Assembly (NCBI RefSeq): GCF_916618755.1
Contig: NZ_CAKAKB010000001.1
Coordinates: 496,001 to 560,000 of the forward strand
Direction of reading: 5' to 3'
From: Actinotalea sp. Marseille-Q4924
GTDB lineage: Bacteria > Actinomycetota > Actinomycetes > Actinomycetales > Cellulomonadaceae
DNA length: 64,000 nt
The notes below the pieces were generated by a model. It ran no database searches and was not told where the DNA came from. It saw nothing but the letters and a program-made list of their open reading frames with translations. The translations under genes were made by a program, and so were the position numbers. Shown one piece after another: positions 37,691 through 46,926 of this stretch; position 1 is the stretch's first letter; every line of letters starts with the position of its first letter.

Positions 37691-38459
37691 TCCGGCGCAG
37701 CGACCAGGCCCGCACCCCGCCGACGATCCCGGCGGAGTTGGGCACGACGACGACGTCGTCCCCCAGTGCCGCCAACGCCGTCGGGCTGACGAGACGGGCG
37801 TTGCCGCCGCCGAGGTAGAGGCGGTCCCAGCGGACCACCGGGCGCAGACCCTCCACGGCGCGCCGGACCCGGCGGGACCACATGCCGTCCCCGAGCCGAC
37901 GGCGTTCCGGCTCGCCCAGGTAGGAGTCGTACGTCACCCCCCGGCGCAGGGGCGCGTGCGAGAGCTCCAGGTGCGGGGCGAGGACCCCGCCGTCGAAGAG
38001 CGCCGAGCCGAGCCCCGTGCCGAGCGTGAGCACGAGCTCCAGCCCGCTGCCGGAGACCACCCCGGCGCCGTGCACCTCGGCGTCGTTGAGGACGAGCACG
38101 GGCAGGCCGAGCGCCGCGCCGAGGGACGCGGCCATGTCGTGCCCCGACCAGGCCTCGACGAGCTCCGGGAGCACCCGCGTCCGCGGCCCGGCGCGCGTGA
38201 CGTAGTGCGGTGTCGCGATGACGACGCCGTGGCGGATCATCCCCGGCATCCCGACGGTGGCGCGGGTCGCGGCCGGCAGGCCCCCGGCGATCTCCACGAT
38301 GGTCTGCACGAGCCGCTCCGGCGGCAGCGGGTACGGCGTGGGGACCCGGACGGGGGGCACGTGCAGCGTCCCGGCCGCGTCGAGCACGGACGCCTTGATG
38401 CCCCCACCCCCGCAGTCGACCGCGAGCGTGAGGCCGCCCTCGGTCGTCCCGTTCGTCAC
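37674..38459 (-). CDS. ROK-family / polyphosphate-glucokinase-like kinase
   Basis: Probable sugar kinase of the ROK/ASKHA fold, closest in look to strictly polyphosphate- or ATP-dependent glucokinases (PpgK). The phosphate-1 motif reads LAVDCGGGGIKASVLD rather than the classical DxGGT. The catalytic Asp is in LVLNDAEVHGAG, the phosphate-2 motif in TLGTGLGSALF, and a GGGNA turn as in PpgK follows near residue 225. Length 261 aa from the GTG at 38457-38459; an upstream ATG would add a disordered leader. Convergent with and overlapping the hydrolase gene by 17 bp. Phosphate donor cannot be told from sequence. Confidence 0.75.
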   Translation of the reverse strand: MTNGTTEGGLTLAVDCGGGGIKASVLDAAGTLHVPPVRVPTPYPLPPERLVQTIVEIAGGLPAATRATVGMPGMIRHGVVIATPHYVTRAGPRTRVLPELVEAWSGHDMAASLGAALGLPVLVLNDAEVHGAGVVSGSGLELVLTLGTGLGSALFDGGVLAPHLELSHAPLRRGVTYDSYLGEPERRRLGDGMWSRRVRRAVEGLRPVVRWDRLYLGGGNARLVSPTALAALGDDVVVVPNSAGIVGGVRAWSLRRITDAR

Positions 38460-38595
38460 CCGCCCACCGTCCGCCCGCCGTCCGCCCGTCGGCGGTGCCG
38501 ACTGCCGTGCCGACCACGTGCCGACCACGTGCCCGCCACGTACCCGCCACCGTGAGGCTAGGCGGGCTGTCGGCGTCGCGCCACGGCCCTCTCGC

Positions 38596-38601
38596 TAGCG
38601 T
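38596..38601 (+). promoter_or_regulatory. -10 box for truA, leaderless layout
   Basis: TAGCGT, then exactly 6 bp, then the truA GTG at 38608. Identical to the hydrolase promoter in box and spacing. Confidence 0.5.
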
Positions 38602-38607
38602 GGGCCC

Positions 38608-39582
38608 GTGGACGACACCTGGACCCCCGCCTCCGCGCCGGTCGACCCCCGCGCCGACGCGGGCACGGCCCGGTCCGACGACGTCGTCCGGGTGCGGCTC
38701 GACCTGTCGTACGACGGCACCGGCTTCGCGGGCTGGGCGGCGCAGCCCACGCTGCGCACGGTGCAGGGCACGCTCGAGACCGCCCTCGGCACCGTGCTGC
38801 GCTGCCCGCCCCCCCGGCTCACGGTCGCGGGGCGCACCGACGCGGGCGTCCACGCCCGCGGCCAGGTCGCGCACGTGGACGTGGAGAACGCCGTGTGGCT
38901 GGCCGTGCGCGGCCGGATGGAGGGCGAGCCGGGCGACGTCCTCGTCCGTCGGCTCGCCGGTGTGCTGCCGCCCGACGTCGTCGTCCACCGGGCGGCGGTG
39001 GCCCCCGAGGGCTTCGACGCGCGCTTCTCCGCGCTGCACCGCCGCTACGCGTACCGCATCGCGGACGACGTCGCGCAGGTCGACCCGCTGCGGCGCGCGC
39101 ACGTCGTCCGTCACCGCCTGCCCCTCGACGCGACCGCGATGAGCGAGGCGGCCGCCGGCCTGGTGGGGCGGCACGACTTCGCGGCGTTCTGCCGCGCCCG
39201 ACCCGACGCGACGACCATCCGCACGCTGCAGGTGCTGGACGTCGTCCGACCGCAGCACGGCCCCGACGCGGGCCTCGTCCTCGCGATCGTCCAGGCAGAC
39301 GCGTTCTGCCACTCGATGGTCCGGTCCCTCATGGGCGCGCTGGTGGCGGTCGGCGAGGGGCGACGTGAGGTCGGCTGGCCGACCGAGCTCCTCGCGGGAC
39401 GGCGCCGGGAGGGCGCCGCGGTCGTCGCGCCCGCCCACGGCCTCACGCTCGAGGAGGTCGCGTACCCGACGGCGGAGCGCCTCGGGGAGCGCGCCGAGCG
39501 CACGCGGGCGCGCCGCGCGCCCGAGGACGCCGACGGTGTCGTCCCGGATGACGAGGAGCCGGGCGTGCGGGCACAATCCTGA
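38608..39582 (+). CDS. truA: tRNA pseudouridine(38-40) synthase TruA
   Basis: Makes pseudouridine at positions 38-40 of the tRNA anticodon arm. The 324-aa product carries [17 protein letters not shown] near residue 32 and the catalytic Asp in [19 protein letters not shown] (about residue 80). RRYAYRI and the [17 protein letters not shown] block follow. The N-terminal 30 residues and the charged C-terminal tail extend beyond the E. coli enzyme. Near rplQ as in many bacteria. Start supported by the leaderless -10. Confidence 0.95.
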   Translation: MDDTWTPASAPVDPRADAGTARSDDVVRVRLDLSYDGTGFAGWAAQPTLRTVQGTLETALGTVLRCPPPRLTVAGRTDAGVHARGQVAHVDVENAVWLAVRGRMEGEPGDVLVRRLAGVLPPDVVVHRAAVAPEGFDARFSALHRRYAYRIADDVAQVDPLRRAHVVRHRLPLDATAMSEAAAGLVGRHDFAAFCRARPDATTIRTLQVLDVVRPQHGPDAGLVLAIVQADAFCHSMVRSLMGALVAVGEGRREVGWPTELLAGRRREGAAVVAPAHGLTLEEVAYPTAERLGERAERTRARRAPEDADGVVPDDEEPGVRAQS

Positions 39583-39628
39583 CAGCGCCGGGGCCCGCGC
39601 CCCCCGCATGCCGACGTCAAGGAGCCCA

Positions 39629-40414
39629 GTGTCCGACAGCCGCCCCAGCACCGATCCCGTCCGCGTCGCCGCGACGATCGCGGACCTGACGTCGTACGCG
39701 TCGTCCGACGCCTGCGGGACCGTGGCGGACCTCGGGCAGCGCCTGGTCGACCTCGCGGTCGACCTCGTGCAGGCGCGCGCCGCCGGCATGCTCCTCGTGT
39801 CCGAGCCCGACGGGGCCGACGCGGAGCTCCTGGCCAGCACCGACCACACGACGGCGCTGCTGGAGATCGTGCAGGTGCGGTCCGGTGAGGGCCCGTGCCT
39901 GGCCGCCGTCCGGGCGCGCCGGGTGGTCGTCGTCGACGACGTCGAGGACGTCGTCGACCGGTGGCCCGCCTGGTACCAGGGTGCACGGGCGCTCGGCGTG
40001 CGTGCCGCCTACGGCATCCCGATGCAGGTCCGGGGCTCGGTGGTCGGTGCGCTCAACGTCTTCCTCGACGCGGCGCCCGCGCTGGCCCCCGGGGATGTGG
40101 CCGTCCTGTCCTCGCTCGGGGAGGCCGCCGCCGGCGCCCTCGTGCAGCACCGGGCCGTCGCGGACGCCGAGACCCTCGCCGGTCAGCTCCAGCGAGCCCT
40201 GGACAGCCGGGTGGTCATCGAGCAGGCCAAGGGTCTCGTCGCGGAGCGCCACGGCATCGAGGTCGGCGAGGCGTTCGCCCTCCTGCGCGACGCGGCGCGC
40301 GCGTCCTCGCGGGGGATCAGCGAGGTCGCGCGCGCCGTCGTCGAGGGCAGGGAGCAGGTCGGGGAGCAGGTCGGGGAACAAGGCCCCGGTCGCCCGCGCG
40401 CCGGGACGGCGTAG
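39629..40414 (+). CDS. GAF-ANTAR RNA-binding regulator
   Basis: Likely signal-responsive antiterminator. A GAF sensor domain (about residues 20-165, with VVVVDDVEDVVDRWPAWY) is followed by an ANTAR domain (about 190-245, LDSRVVIEQAKGLVAERHGI then FALLRDAARASSRGISEVA). ANTAR domains bind tandem RNA hairpins and suppress terminators (established for EutV, AmiR and Rv1626-type proteins). AAGGAG at 39619-39624 favours GTG 39629; ATG 39608 is the alternative. The C-terminus holds a short EQVGEQVGEQ repeat. Its RNA targets are unknown. 261 aa, no histidine kinase beside it. Confidence 0.85.
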   Translation: MSDSRPSTDPVRVAATIADLTSYASSDACGTVADLGQRLVDLAVDLVQARAAGMLLVSEPDGADAELLASTDHTTALLEIVQVRSGEGPCLAAVRARRVVVVDDVEDVVDRWPAWYQGARALGVRAAYGIPMQVRGSVVGALNVFLDAAPALAPGDVAVLSSLGEAAAGALVQHRAVADAETLAGQLQRALDSRVVIEQAKGLVAERHGIEVGEAFALLRDAARASSRGISEVARAVVEGREQVGEQVGEQGPGRPRAGTA

Positions 40415-40456
40415 CCGCCGACGCCGGAGGCCGGCAGGAGCGCCCGGTCGGCCTGC

Positions 40457-40900
40457 TCAGACCGTGCCGTCGTCCTCCTCGATGATGTGCACGGCGGCCT
40501 CCTCGGCCGTCGCGCCGCTGCCCGCGATGCCGACGTCGCGCGCCATCGTGTCCGCGGTCGGCTCGCCGGTGGGACCGGCCTCGTCGGCGGCCAGCCGGCC
40601 GGCGCGGTCCGCCTCCCGGGCGCCGGCGGTCGGCTCGTCCAGGGTGTCCCAGACCTCCGGCTCCTCCTGCGCGAGCTTGTCGTCCAGGCGCTCACCGAGC
40701 GCCTGGTCCAGGTGCGTCTCCAGCCGGTTGCCCGGAGGGTGCTCCGGCGGGGAGTAGCCCTCGTCCAGGATGCTGTCGACGCCGCGGTCGAGCAGCGTAT
40801 CTTCCTGCTGGAGCTGGTCGCTGTCGCCCTCGGCGCCGTGCTCGGGGTCGGCCGAGGTGGCGGGCGTGTCGCCGGTGAACTCGTTGCTCGGAGTGGTCAT
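40457..40900 (-). CDS. DUF5709 family protein
   Basis: An acidic, probably disordered 147-aa protein with the DUF5709-type core LLDRGVDSILDEGYSPPEHP (about residues 36-55). EEPEVWDTLDEPTAGAREAD then DRAGRL and AEEAAVHIIEEDDGTV follow. Common in actinobacteria and of unknown function. ATG at 40898-40900. It diverges from the ABC-F gene (start to start 96 bp) and converges with the GAF-ANTAR gene. No membrane segment. Confidence 0.82.
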   Translation of the reverse strand: MTTPSNEFTGDTPATSADPEHGAEGDSDQLQQEDTLLDRGVDSILDEGYSPPEHPPGNRLETHLDQALGERLDDKLAQEEPEVWDTLDEPTAGAREADRAGRLAADEAGPTGEPTADTMARDVGIAGSGATAEEAAVHIIEEDDGTV

Positions 40901-40984
40901 GCCGCCACGGTCGCACCGCCGCTGTGGCGTCGCATCCGGAGCCCGACGCCCCGGGTGCGGTCGTCCGGCGTGCCCGGGGTGGAG

Positions 40985-40990
40985 CACACT
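40985..40990 (+). promoter_or_regulatory. -10-like box for the ABC-F gene
   Basis: CACACT ends 6 bp before the ATG at 40997. Leaderless layout; no clear -35. Confidence 0.4.
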
Positions 40991-40996
40991 GCGGCC

Positions 40997-42673
40997 ATGG
41001 GTCATGTGGACGTGCAGGGCGTCGGGTACGTGCTGCCCGACGGCCGGCCGCTCCTCGCCGACGTCGACCTGCGGGTCGGGGACGGCGCGAAGGTCGCCCT
41101 CGTGGGACCGAACGGCGCGGGCAAGACGACGTTGCTGCGCCTCGTCGCCGGGGACGAGGCACCGCACACCGGCGTCGTGGTGCGCAGCGGCGGCCTCGGC
41201 GTCATGCGGCAGGCGGTCGGCCGCATCGACGACGACCGCTCCGTGCGCGACCTCCTCGCCGCGCTCGCCCCGCCGGCCATCCGCGACGCCGCCGGGGAGC
41301 TGGCCGCCGCCGAGCTGGCGATCATGGAGGTCGACGACGAGCCCGCGCAGCTGCGGTACGCGCAGGCGCTGGCCGACTGGGCCGACGTGCGGGGCTACGA
41401 GGCCGAGACGGCCTGGGACCGCGTCACGGACGCCGTGCTGTCCGTGCCCTTCGAGCGCGCGCAGTACCGCGAGGTCCGCAGCCTCTCCGGCGGCGAGCAG
41501 AAGCGGCTGGTCCTCGAGGCGCTGCTGCGCGGCGCGGACGAGGTGCTCCTGCTGGACGAGCCGGACAACTACCTCGACGTGCCGACCAAGAGGTGGCTCG
41601 AGACCCGGCTCGCCGCATCGGACAAGACGGTGCTCTTCGTCAGCCACGACCGCGAGCTGCTGGCCCGCACCGCCACGCAGGTGGCGAGCCTCGAGCCCAC
41701 GGCCGTCGGATCGCGGCTGTGGGTCCACGGCGCCGGGTTCTCCACCTTCGCCGACGCCCGCGCCGCGCGCCGGGAGCGCCACGAGGAGCTGACCCGCCGC
41801 TGGGCGGAGGACCACGCCCAGCTGCGTCGCCTCGTCAACGACCTCAAGGTCAAGGCGACGTTCAACGACGGGATGGCCTCGCGCTACCAGGCGGCGCGCA
41901 CCCGGCTGCGGCGCTTCGAGGACGAGGGGCCACCGGTGGTCCTCACCCACGACCAGGACGTGCAGGTCCGGCTCCGCGGCGGCCGGACGGGCAAGCGCGC
42001 CGTCGTCGCCGACCGCCTGGAGCTCACCGGGCTGCTCCGGCCCTTCGACCTCGAGGTGTGGTTCGGCGAGCGCGTCGCGGTGCTCGGCTCGAACGGCTCG
42101 GGCAAGTCGCACCTGCTGCGCCTCCTCGCCGCGGGCGGGACCGACCCGGCACCGGACCAGGTGCTCGAGCGGCCGCCTGCCCCGGTGGTGCACACCGGCC
42201 GGCTGACCCTCGGTGCCCGCGTGCGACCCGGCTGGTTCGCGCAGAGCGACACCCACCCTGGGCTGCACGGCCGGACGCTGCTGGAGATCCTGCACCGCGG
42301 GGAGGGGCAGCGGGCGGGCATGGGACGCGAGCCGGCGAGCAAGGCGCTGGACCGGTACGAGCTCGTCGCCGCGGCGGAGCAGCGCTACGAGACGCTGTCC
42401 GGCGGGCAGCAGGCGCGCTTCCACATCCTGCTGCTCGAGCTGTCCGGCGCGAAGCTGCTCCTGCTGGACGAGCCGACGGACAACCTGGACCTGCACTCGG
42501 CGGAGGCGCTGGAGCGGGGCCTGGCGGCGTACGAGGGGACCGTCCTGGCCGTGACGCACGACCGGTGGTTCGCGCGGGGCTTCGACCGGTTCCTCGTGGT
42601 GGGGGAGGACGGCACCGTGGTGGAGACGCCCGAACCGGTGTGGGACGTCCAGCGGGTGCAGCGGGCGCGCTGA
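40997..42673 (+). CDS. ABC-F family ATPase
   Basis: Soluble protein with two ABC ATPase domains and no membrane part, so an ABC-F ribosome-associated factor (translation or antibiotic protection) rather than a transporter. Domain 1: Walker A VGPNGAGKTTLLR (about residue 36), signature SGGEQKRLVLE, Walker B LLLDEPDNYLDV. Linker helices (RRERHEELTRRWAEDHAQL, about 265-320). Domain 2: GSNGSGKSHLLR, signature LSGGQQARF, LLLDEPTDNLDL. 558 aa. The ordinary catalytic Glu residues are present in both sites. Which subgroup (Ettalike or resistance ARE) cannot be decided by eye. Confidence 0.9.
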   Translation: MGHVDVQGVGYVLPDGRPLLADVDLRVGDGAKVALVGPNGAGKTTLLRLVAGDEAPHTGVVVRSGGLGVMRQAVGRIDDDRSVRDLLAALAPPAIRDAAGELAAAELAIMEVDDEPAQLRYAQALADWADVRGYEAETAWDRVTDAVLSVPFERAQYREVRSLSGGEQKRLVLEALLRGADEVLLLDEPDNYLDVPTKRWLETRLAASDKTVLFVSHDRELLARTATQVASLEPTAVGSRLWVHGAGFSTFADARAARRERHEELTRRWAEDHAQLRRLVNDLKVKATFNDGMASRYQAARTRLRRFEDEGPPVVLTHDQDVQVRLRGGRTGKRAVVADRLELTGLLRPFDLEVWFGERVAVLGSNGSGKSHLLRLLAAGGTDPAPDQVLERPPAPVVHTGRLTLGARVRPGWFAQSDTHPGLHGRTLLEILHRGEGQRAGMGREPASKALDRYELVAAAEQRYETLSGGQQARFHILLLELSGAKLLLLDEPTDNLDLHSAEALERGLAAYEGTVLAVTHDRWFARGFDRFLVVGEDGTVVETPEPVWDVQRVQRAR

Positions 42674-42725
42674 CGGCGGGAGCGCGGGTGTGTGCGAGGA
42701 CCTCGCCGCACGGCACTAGCAGGTT

Positions 42726-42755
42726 TTGACCCTCGTGCCCGCGTACGGGTACTCT
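42726..42755 (+). promoter_or_regulatory. Promoter of rplM-rpsI
   Basis: TTGACC (42726-42731), 18-bp spacer, TACTCT (42750-42755). Same -10 as the rplJ promoter. The leader to the rplM start is about 140 nt. Confidence 0.7.
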
Positions 42756-42900
42756 GGCGTGTCGTTGTGCGTCCCAGCGGACCGGTGCCTCCCACTCGCC
42801 GGTCGCGGTCGCGCGGCACCTGACCTCATCGAAGCCCCGGGGCGCCTCGCGCCCCTGCGACGATGCCACTTGAGCAGCACCAGAAACGAAGGCTACGACC

Positions 42901-43359
42901 GTGCGCACGTACACCCCGAAGCCCGGCGACGTCGAGCGGACCTGGCACGTCATCGACGCGACCGACGTCGTCCTCGGCCGCCTGGCGTCCCACGTCGCCA
43001 CGCTGCTGCGCGGCAAGCACAAGCCGACGTTCGCCCCGCACATCGACCAGGGCGACTTCGTCATCATCATCAACGCGAGCAAGGTCGCGCTCACCGGCAA
43101 CAAGCGCGAGCAGAAGCTCGCCTACCGCCACTCGGGCTACCCGGGCGGTCTGCGCGCGGTCCCCTACAGCGAGCTCCTCGCCAAGAAGCCCGAGCGGGCG
43201 GTGGAGAAGGCCGTCCGCGGCATGCTGCCCCGCAACTCCCTGGGCCGTGCCCAGATCAGCAAGCTGAAGGTCTACGCCGGCCCGGAGCACCCGCACGCGG
43301 CCCAGCAGCCGAAGCCCTTCGAGATCACCCAGGTCGCTCAGCAGCCCGTCGGCCGCTGA
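42901..43359 (+). CDS. rplM: 50S ribosomal protein L13
   Basis: Early assembly protein of the large subunit. The 152-aa product from the GTG at 42901 starts [20 protein letters not shown]. It has the core [20 protein letters not shown] and [20 protein letters not shown], with the family's C-terminal [19 protein letters not shown]. In E. coli L13 represses this operon by binding its leader; the 140-nt leader here leaves room for that. rpsI follows after 39 bp. Confidence 0.97.
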   Translation: MRTYTPKPGDVERTWHVIDATDVVLGRLASHVATLLRGKHKPTFAPHIDQGDFVIIINASKVALTGNKREQKLAYRHSGYPGGLRAVPYSELLAKKPERAVEKAVRGMLPRNSLGRAQISKLKVYAGPEHPHAAQQPKPFEITQVAQQPVGR

Positions 43360-43398
43360 GACCGATCTCCACGTACCCCAGGACGCGAGGACTGACCA

Positions 43399-43881
43399 GT
43401 GGCCGAGACCACCGTTGACATCGAGGGCGACGAGACGCCCACCAGCTACACCTCCGAGACGAGCGCGCCGACCGGCCGCGGCCAGAGCCTGACGGCACCG
43501 GGCCAGGCGCTCGGCCGTCGTAAGGAGGCGGTCGCCCGCGTGCGCCTCGTCCCCGGCACCGGCACGTGGAAGATCAACGGCCGCACGCTCGAGGACTACT
43601 TCCCGAACAAGGTGCACCAGCAGCTGGTGAACAGCCCGCTCAAGCTGGTCGACGTCGAGGGCCGCTTCGACGTCATCGCCCGCATCGACGGCGGTGGCGT
43701 CTCCGGGCAGGCCGGCGCCCTGCGCCTGGGCATCGCCCGTGCGCTCAACGAGATCGACGCCGAGCACAACCGTCCGGCGCTGAAGAAGGCCGGCTTCCTC
43801 ACCCGCGACGCCCGCGTGGTCGAGCGCAAGAAGGCCGGCCTGAAGAAGGCCCGCAAGGCCCCGCAGTACTCGAAGCGCTGA
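43399..43881 (+). CDS. rpsI: 30S ribosomal protein S9
   Basis: S9 has a C-terminal tail reaching P-site tRNA. GTG start at 43399. The 160-aa product has a 30-residue acidic/Ser-Thr leader before the core [19 protein letters not shown], and the canonical end [12 protein letters not shown] with the terminal Lys-Arg that contacts t[23 protein letters not shown] lies between. Co-transcribed with rplM. A strong terminator follows 15 bp after the stop. Confidence 0.97.
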   Translation: MAETTVDIEGDETPTSYTSETSAPTGRGQSLTAPGQALGRRKEAVARVRLVPGTGTWKINGRTLEDYFPNKVHQQLVNSPLKLVDVEGRFDVIARIDGGGVSGQAGALRLGIARALNEIDAEHNRPALKKAGFLTRDARVVERKKAGLKKARKAPQYSKR

Positions 43882-43895
43882 CCTCAGCCGCTCCA

Positions 43896-43931
43896 CCGAC
43901 GGCCCCGATGGACTCCCATCGGGGCCGTCGG
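43896..43931 (+). terminator. Terminator after rpsI
   Basis: Perfect 16-bp stem 43896-43911/43916-43931 with a 4-nt loop. Confidence 0.88.
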
Positions 43932-44024
43932 TGCGTGCGGGGCAGGAGCGCGGCGCAGCGGTTCGAGCGAGGCACGACCGACCGGTCCTGTGGGACAGTC
44001 GGCGAGGAACGAGGAGGCTGGTCC

Positions 44025-45374
44025 ATGGGGCGGTTGTTCGGTACCGACGGTGTGCGCGGTCTGGCGAACCGGGACGTCACGGCGGAGCTGGCGCTCGACG
44101 TGTCCGTCGCCGCGGCGCACGTCCTCGCGGCGCGGGGTGAGTTCGAGGGGCACCGGCCGCGCGCCGTCGTCGGGCGCGACCCGCGGGCGTCGGGGGAGTT
44201 CCTGTCCGCCGCGGTCTCCGCCGGCCTCGCGAGCGCCGGCGTGGACGTGGTCGACGTCGGCGTCCTGCCGACGCCAGCGGTCGCGTACCTCACCGGCGCG
44301 CTCGGGGTGGACCTCGGCGTCATGCTGTCGGCGTCGCACAACCCCATGCCGGACAACGGCATCAAGTTCTTCGCCCGCGGCGGCCACAAGCTCGACGACG
44401 AGATCGAGGACCTCATCGAGTCCCGCATGCGGGAGCCGTGGGACCGCCCGACCGGTGCCGCCGTCGGGCGCATCACGCCGGACGTCGGCGGGGCCGGAGA
44501 GCGCTACGTCCACCATCTCGTGGCGACGCTGCCCGCGCTCCTGGACGGGCTCCGCGTCGTGGTCGACTGCGCGAACGGCGCGGCGAGCGAGGTGGGGCCC
44601 GCCGCGCTGCGCGCCGCCGGGGCGGACGTCGTCGTCATCAACGCCTCCCCGGACGGGCGGAACATCAACGAGCAGTGCGGCTCCACGCACCCCGAGCAGC
44701 TCCAGGCGGCCGTCGTCGCGGCGCGGGCGCACCTCGGCGTGGCGTTCGACGGCGACGCCGACCGCTGCCTCGCCGTCGACGCGACCGGTCGGCTCGTCGA
44801 CGGGGACCAGATCATGGGCGTCCTGGCGGTCGCGCTCAAGGAGCGCGGCGAGCTCGTCGAGGACACGCTCGTCACCACCGTCATGAGCAACCTGGGCCTG
44901 CAGCTGGCGATGGCGGACGCCGGTGTCCGCACCGTGCAGACCGCCGTCGGGGACCGGTACGTCCTGGAGGCCATGCGGGCCCACGGGTACAGCCTGGGCG
45001 GCGAGCAGTCGGGGCACCTCATCCTCGCGGCCCACGGCACGACCGGGGACGGCACCCTCACGGCCCTGCAGCTCGCGTCGCGGGTGGCGCAGACCGGCCG
45101 CTCGCTGGAGGACCTCGCCTCGTCCGTGCGGCGGCTCCCGCAGGTCCTGCTCAACGTCACCGGCGTCGACCGCACCCGTGCCGGGGCCGACGACGGCGTC
45201 CGGTCGGCGGTCGAGGCGGCGGAGGCCGAGCTCGGCCGTTCGGGCCGGGTGCTGCTGCGCCCGTCCGGCACCGAGCCCGTGGTGCGGGTCATGGTGGAGG
45301 CCGCGGAGCAGGCGCACGCGGAGCAGGTCGCGGAGCGGCTGGCCGGGGTGGTGCGCGAGCGCCTCGCGCTGTGA
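44025..45374 (+). CDS. glmM: Phosphoglucosamine mutase
   Basis: Converts glucosamine-6-P to glucosamine-1-P for UDP-GlcNAc and cell-wall synthesis. 449 aa from ATG 44025, with GAGGAGG upstream. Start [20 protein letters not shown]. The phosphoserine loop is [17 protein letters not shown] (Ser about 103), metal loop [12 protein letters not shown], sugar loop GGEQSGHLI, and phosphate-binding [12 protein letters not shown]. All key residues are present. glmS, the preceding step of the path, lies 2.6 kb downstream. Stop overlaps def by 4 bp. Confidence 0.97.
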   Translation: MGRLFGTDGVRGLANRDVTAELALDVSVAAAHVLAARGEFEGHRPRAVVGRDPRASGEFLSAAVSAGLASAGVDVVDVGVLPTPAVAYLTGALGVDLGVMLSASHNPMPDNGIKFFARGGHKLDDEIEDLIESRMREPWDRPTGAAVGRITPDVGGAGERYVHHLVATLPALLDGLRVVVDCANGAASEVGPAALRAAGADVVVINASPDGRNINEQCGSTHPEQLQAAVVAARAHLGVAFDGDADRCLAVDATGRLVDGDQIMGVLAVALKERGELVEDTLVTTVMSNLGLQLAMADAGVRTVQTAVGDRYVLEAMRAHGYSLGGEQSGHLILAAHGTTGDGTLTALQLASRVAQTGRSLEDLASSVRRLPQVLLNVTGVDRTRAGADDGVRSAVEAAEAELGRSGRVLLRPSGTEPVVRVMVEAAEQAHAEQVAERLAGVVRERLAL

Positions 45375-46009
45375 GCTCCGCGACGGAGGTCCGGGACCGC
45401 GTCGAGGAGCTCCTCGCCGGACCGCAGCCGATGCCCGTGGTCCAGGCGGGCGACCCCGTCCTGCGCGCCCTCGCCGAGCCCTACGACGGGCAGCTCGACG
45501 ACGGCCTGCTCGCCGAGCTCCTCATGGCGATGCGGGCGACCATGCACGCGGCCCCGGGTGTCGGCCTCGCGGCCCCGCAGGTCGGCCTGAGCCTGGCGAT
45601 CGCGGTCGTCGAGGACCAGTGGGCGGTGGACGAGGAGACGGCCACCGCGCGCGAGCGGACGCCCGTGCCCTTCCGGGTGCTCGTCAACCCGCGGTACGAG
45701 GCGGTGGGGGACGAGCGCGTCGGGCACTACGAGGGCTGCCTCAGCGTCGACGGGTGGCAGGCGGTCCGCACCCGGTGGCGCTCCGTGCGCCTGCGGTGCC
45801 AGGACGAGCGCGGCGCCGACGTCGACGAGGTGCTGCACGGCTGGCCGGCCCGGATCGTCCAGCACGAGACCGACCACCTCCTGGGTCGGCTCTACGTCGA
45901 CCAGGCCGAGATGCGGTCGCTGGTGGCACCGCCCAACGGGCTGCGCTGGGCCGATGCGACGCCGCACCGCGCCGCGCAGGCGCTCGGCTTCGACCTGCCC
46001 CAGGGCTGA
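45371..46009 (+). CDS. def: Peptide deformylase
   Basis: Removes the formyl group from nascent proteins with Fe2+/Zn2+. GTG start in a GTGA overlap with the glmM stop. The three family motifs are present: [10 protein letters not shown] (motif 1), EGCLSV with the metal Cys (motif 2) and QHETDHL with the HExxH helix (motif 3). 212 aa including a 25-residue N-terminal leader. ATG 45431 ([14 protein letters not shown]) is an alternative start. Catalytic set is complete. Confidence 0.95.
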   Translation: MSSATEVRDRVEELLAGPQPMPVVQAGDPVLRALAEPYDGQLDDGLLAELLMAMRATMHAAPGVGLAAPQVGLSLAIAVVEDQWAVDEETATARERTPVPFRVLVNPRYEAVGDERVGHYEGCLSVDGWQAVRTRWRSVRLRCQDERGADVDEVLHGWPARIVQHETDHLLGRLYVDQAEMRSLVAPPNGLRWADATPHRAAQALGFDLPQG

Positions 46010-46209
46010 CGGGCGCATCCCCGGACCCGTACGGGGCCGTGCGCGCACCGGCCAGGGTGCGATCGGGGTCCTCACCCATTCCGCTGGAGGCCTGCGCGGA
46101 CCTACCGTGAGCACATCGGCCCGGACGGGGCCGGCTCCGCCGGTCGCCCGTGCCCCGGCTGGACGAGCACACGGCGGGCATCGGGCAGCGACGCCCGGGG
46201 GGAGGACGC

Positions 46210-46923
46210 ATGGACCCGACTGCTGCCGCGGACTGGGTCGTCGCGCTCGTCGGCTCCCCGTGGGCCTTCGTGGCCCTGTGGGTGCTGACCACCCTGGACG
46301 GCTTCTTCCCGCCCGTGCCGTCCGAGACGGCCGTCATCGCCCTCGCCGCGGTCTCCGCGGCGACCGGGCGCCCCGAGCTGTGGCTCGTGGTCGTCGTCGC
46401 GGCGCTGGGGGCGTTCGCCGGGGACCAGGTCGCGTACGCCATCGGCCGACGACTGCCCCTGCAGCGGATCCCGGTGCTGCGCGGGGAGCGCGCCGGGCGG
46501 GCTCTCGACCGGGCCCGGCTGGCCCTCGCCGACCGGGGCGCGTCCTACATCATCGCGGCGCGCTTCGTCCCGATCGGCCGTGTCGCGGTGAACATGACGG
46601 CGGGGGCGGTGGGCTACTCGCGGCGGCGCTTCACCGCGCTCGCGGCCTTCGGCTCGGTCGTCTGGGCGCTGTACTCCACGGCGCTGGGTGTCGGCGCCGG
46701 CGTCTGGCTGCAGGACCGGCCCCTCCTCGCGGCGGCCGTGGGCGTCGTCGTCGGACTGGCCCTCGGGCTCGTGGTCGACGCGGTGCTGCGTCGCCTCCTG
46801 GAGCGCGTGCGGGGGCGAGGCGGGATGACGGTCGCGCCGGGCCTCCCGACGGTGGACGCCGTGGTCGCGCTGCCCACGGTGGTCCTGCCGGCGCCCGACC
46901 CGGGGTCCCGCGCCGCGCTCTGA
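46210..46923 (+). CDS. DedA family membrane protein
   Basis: Multi-pass membrane protein of the DedA/SNARE-associated family, implicated in lipid-carrier flipping and membrane homeostasis. GGGGGGAGGACGC precedes ATG 46210. The 237-aa product has FFPPVPSETAVIALAAVSAA (re-entrant PxPxE-type loop, about residues 36-56), GDQVAYAIGRR and ARFVPIGRVAVNMTAGAVGY with the conserved Arg. About four to five hydrophobic segments are visible, and the C-terminal 40 residues are a hydrophobic-poor tail. Substrate unknown. Convergent with coaA, 3 bp between stops. Confidence 0.88.
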   Translation: MDPTAAADWVVALVGSPWAFVALWVLTTLDGFFPPVPSETAVIALAAVSAATGRPELWLVVVVAALGAFAGDQVAYAIGRRLPLQRIPVLRGERAGRALDRARLALADRGASYIIAARFVPIGRVAVNMTAGAVGYSRRRFTALAAFGSVVWALYSTALGVGAGVWLQDRPLLAAAVGVVVGLALGLVVDAVLRRLLERVRGRGGMTVAPGLPTVDAVVALPTVVLPAPDPGSRAAL

Positions 46924-46926
46924 GCG

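Noticed and set aside
36892-39849. Long minus-strand frame over the hydrolase, kinase and truA genes
   Set aside because: It is the out-of-frame complement of clearly conserved genes, and its translation is low-complexity Arg/Ala/Pro.
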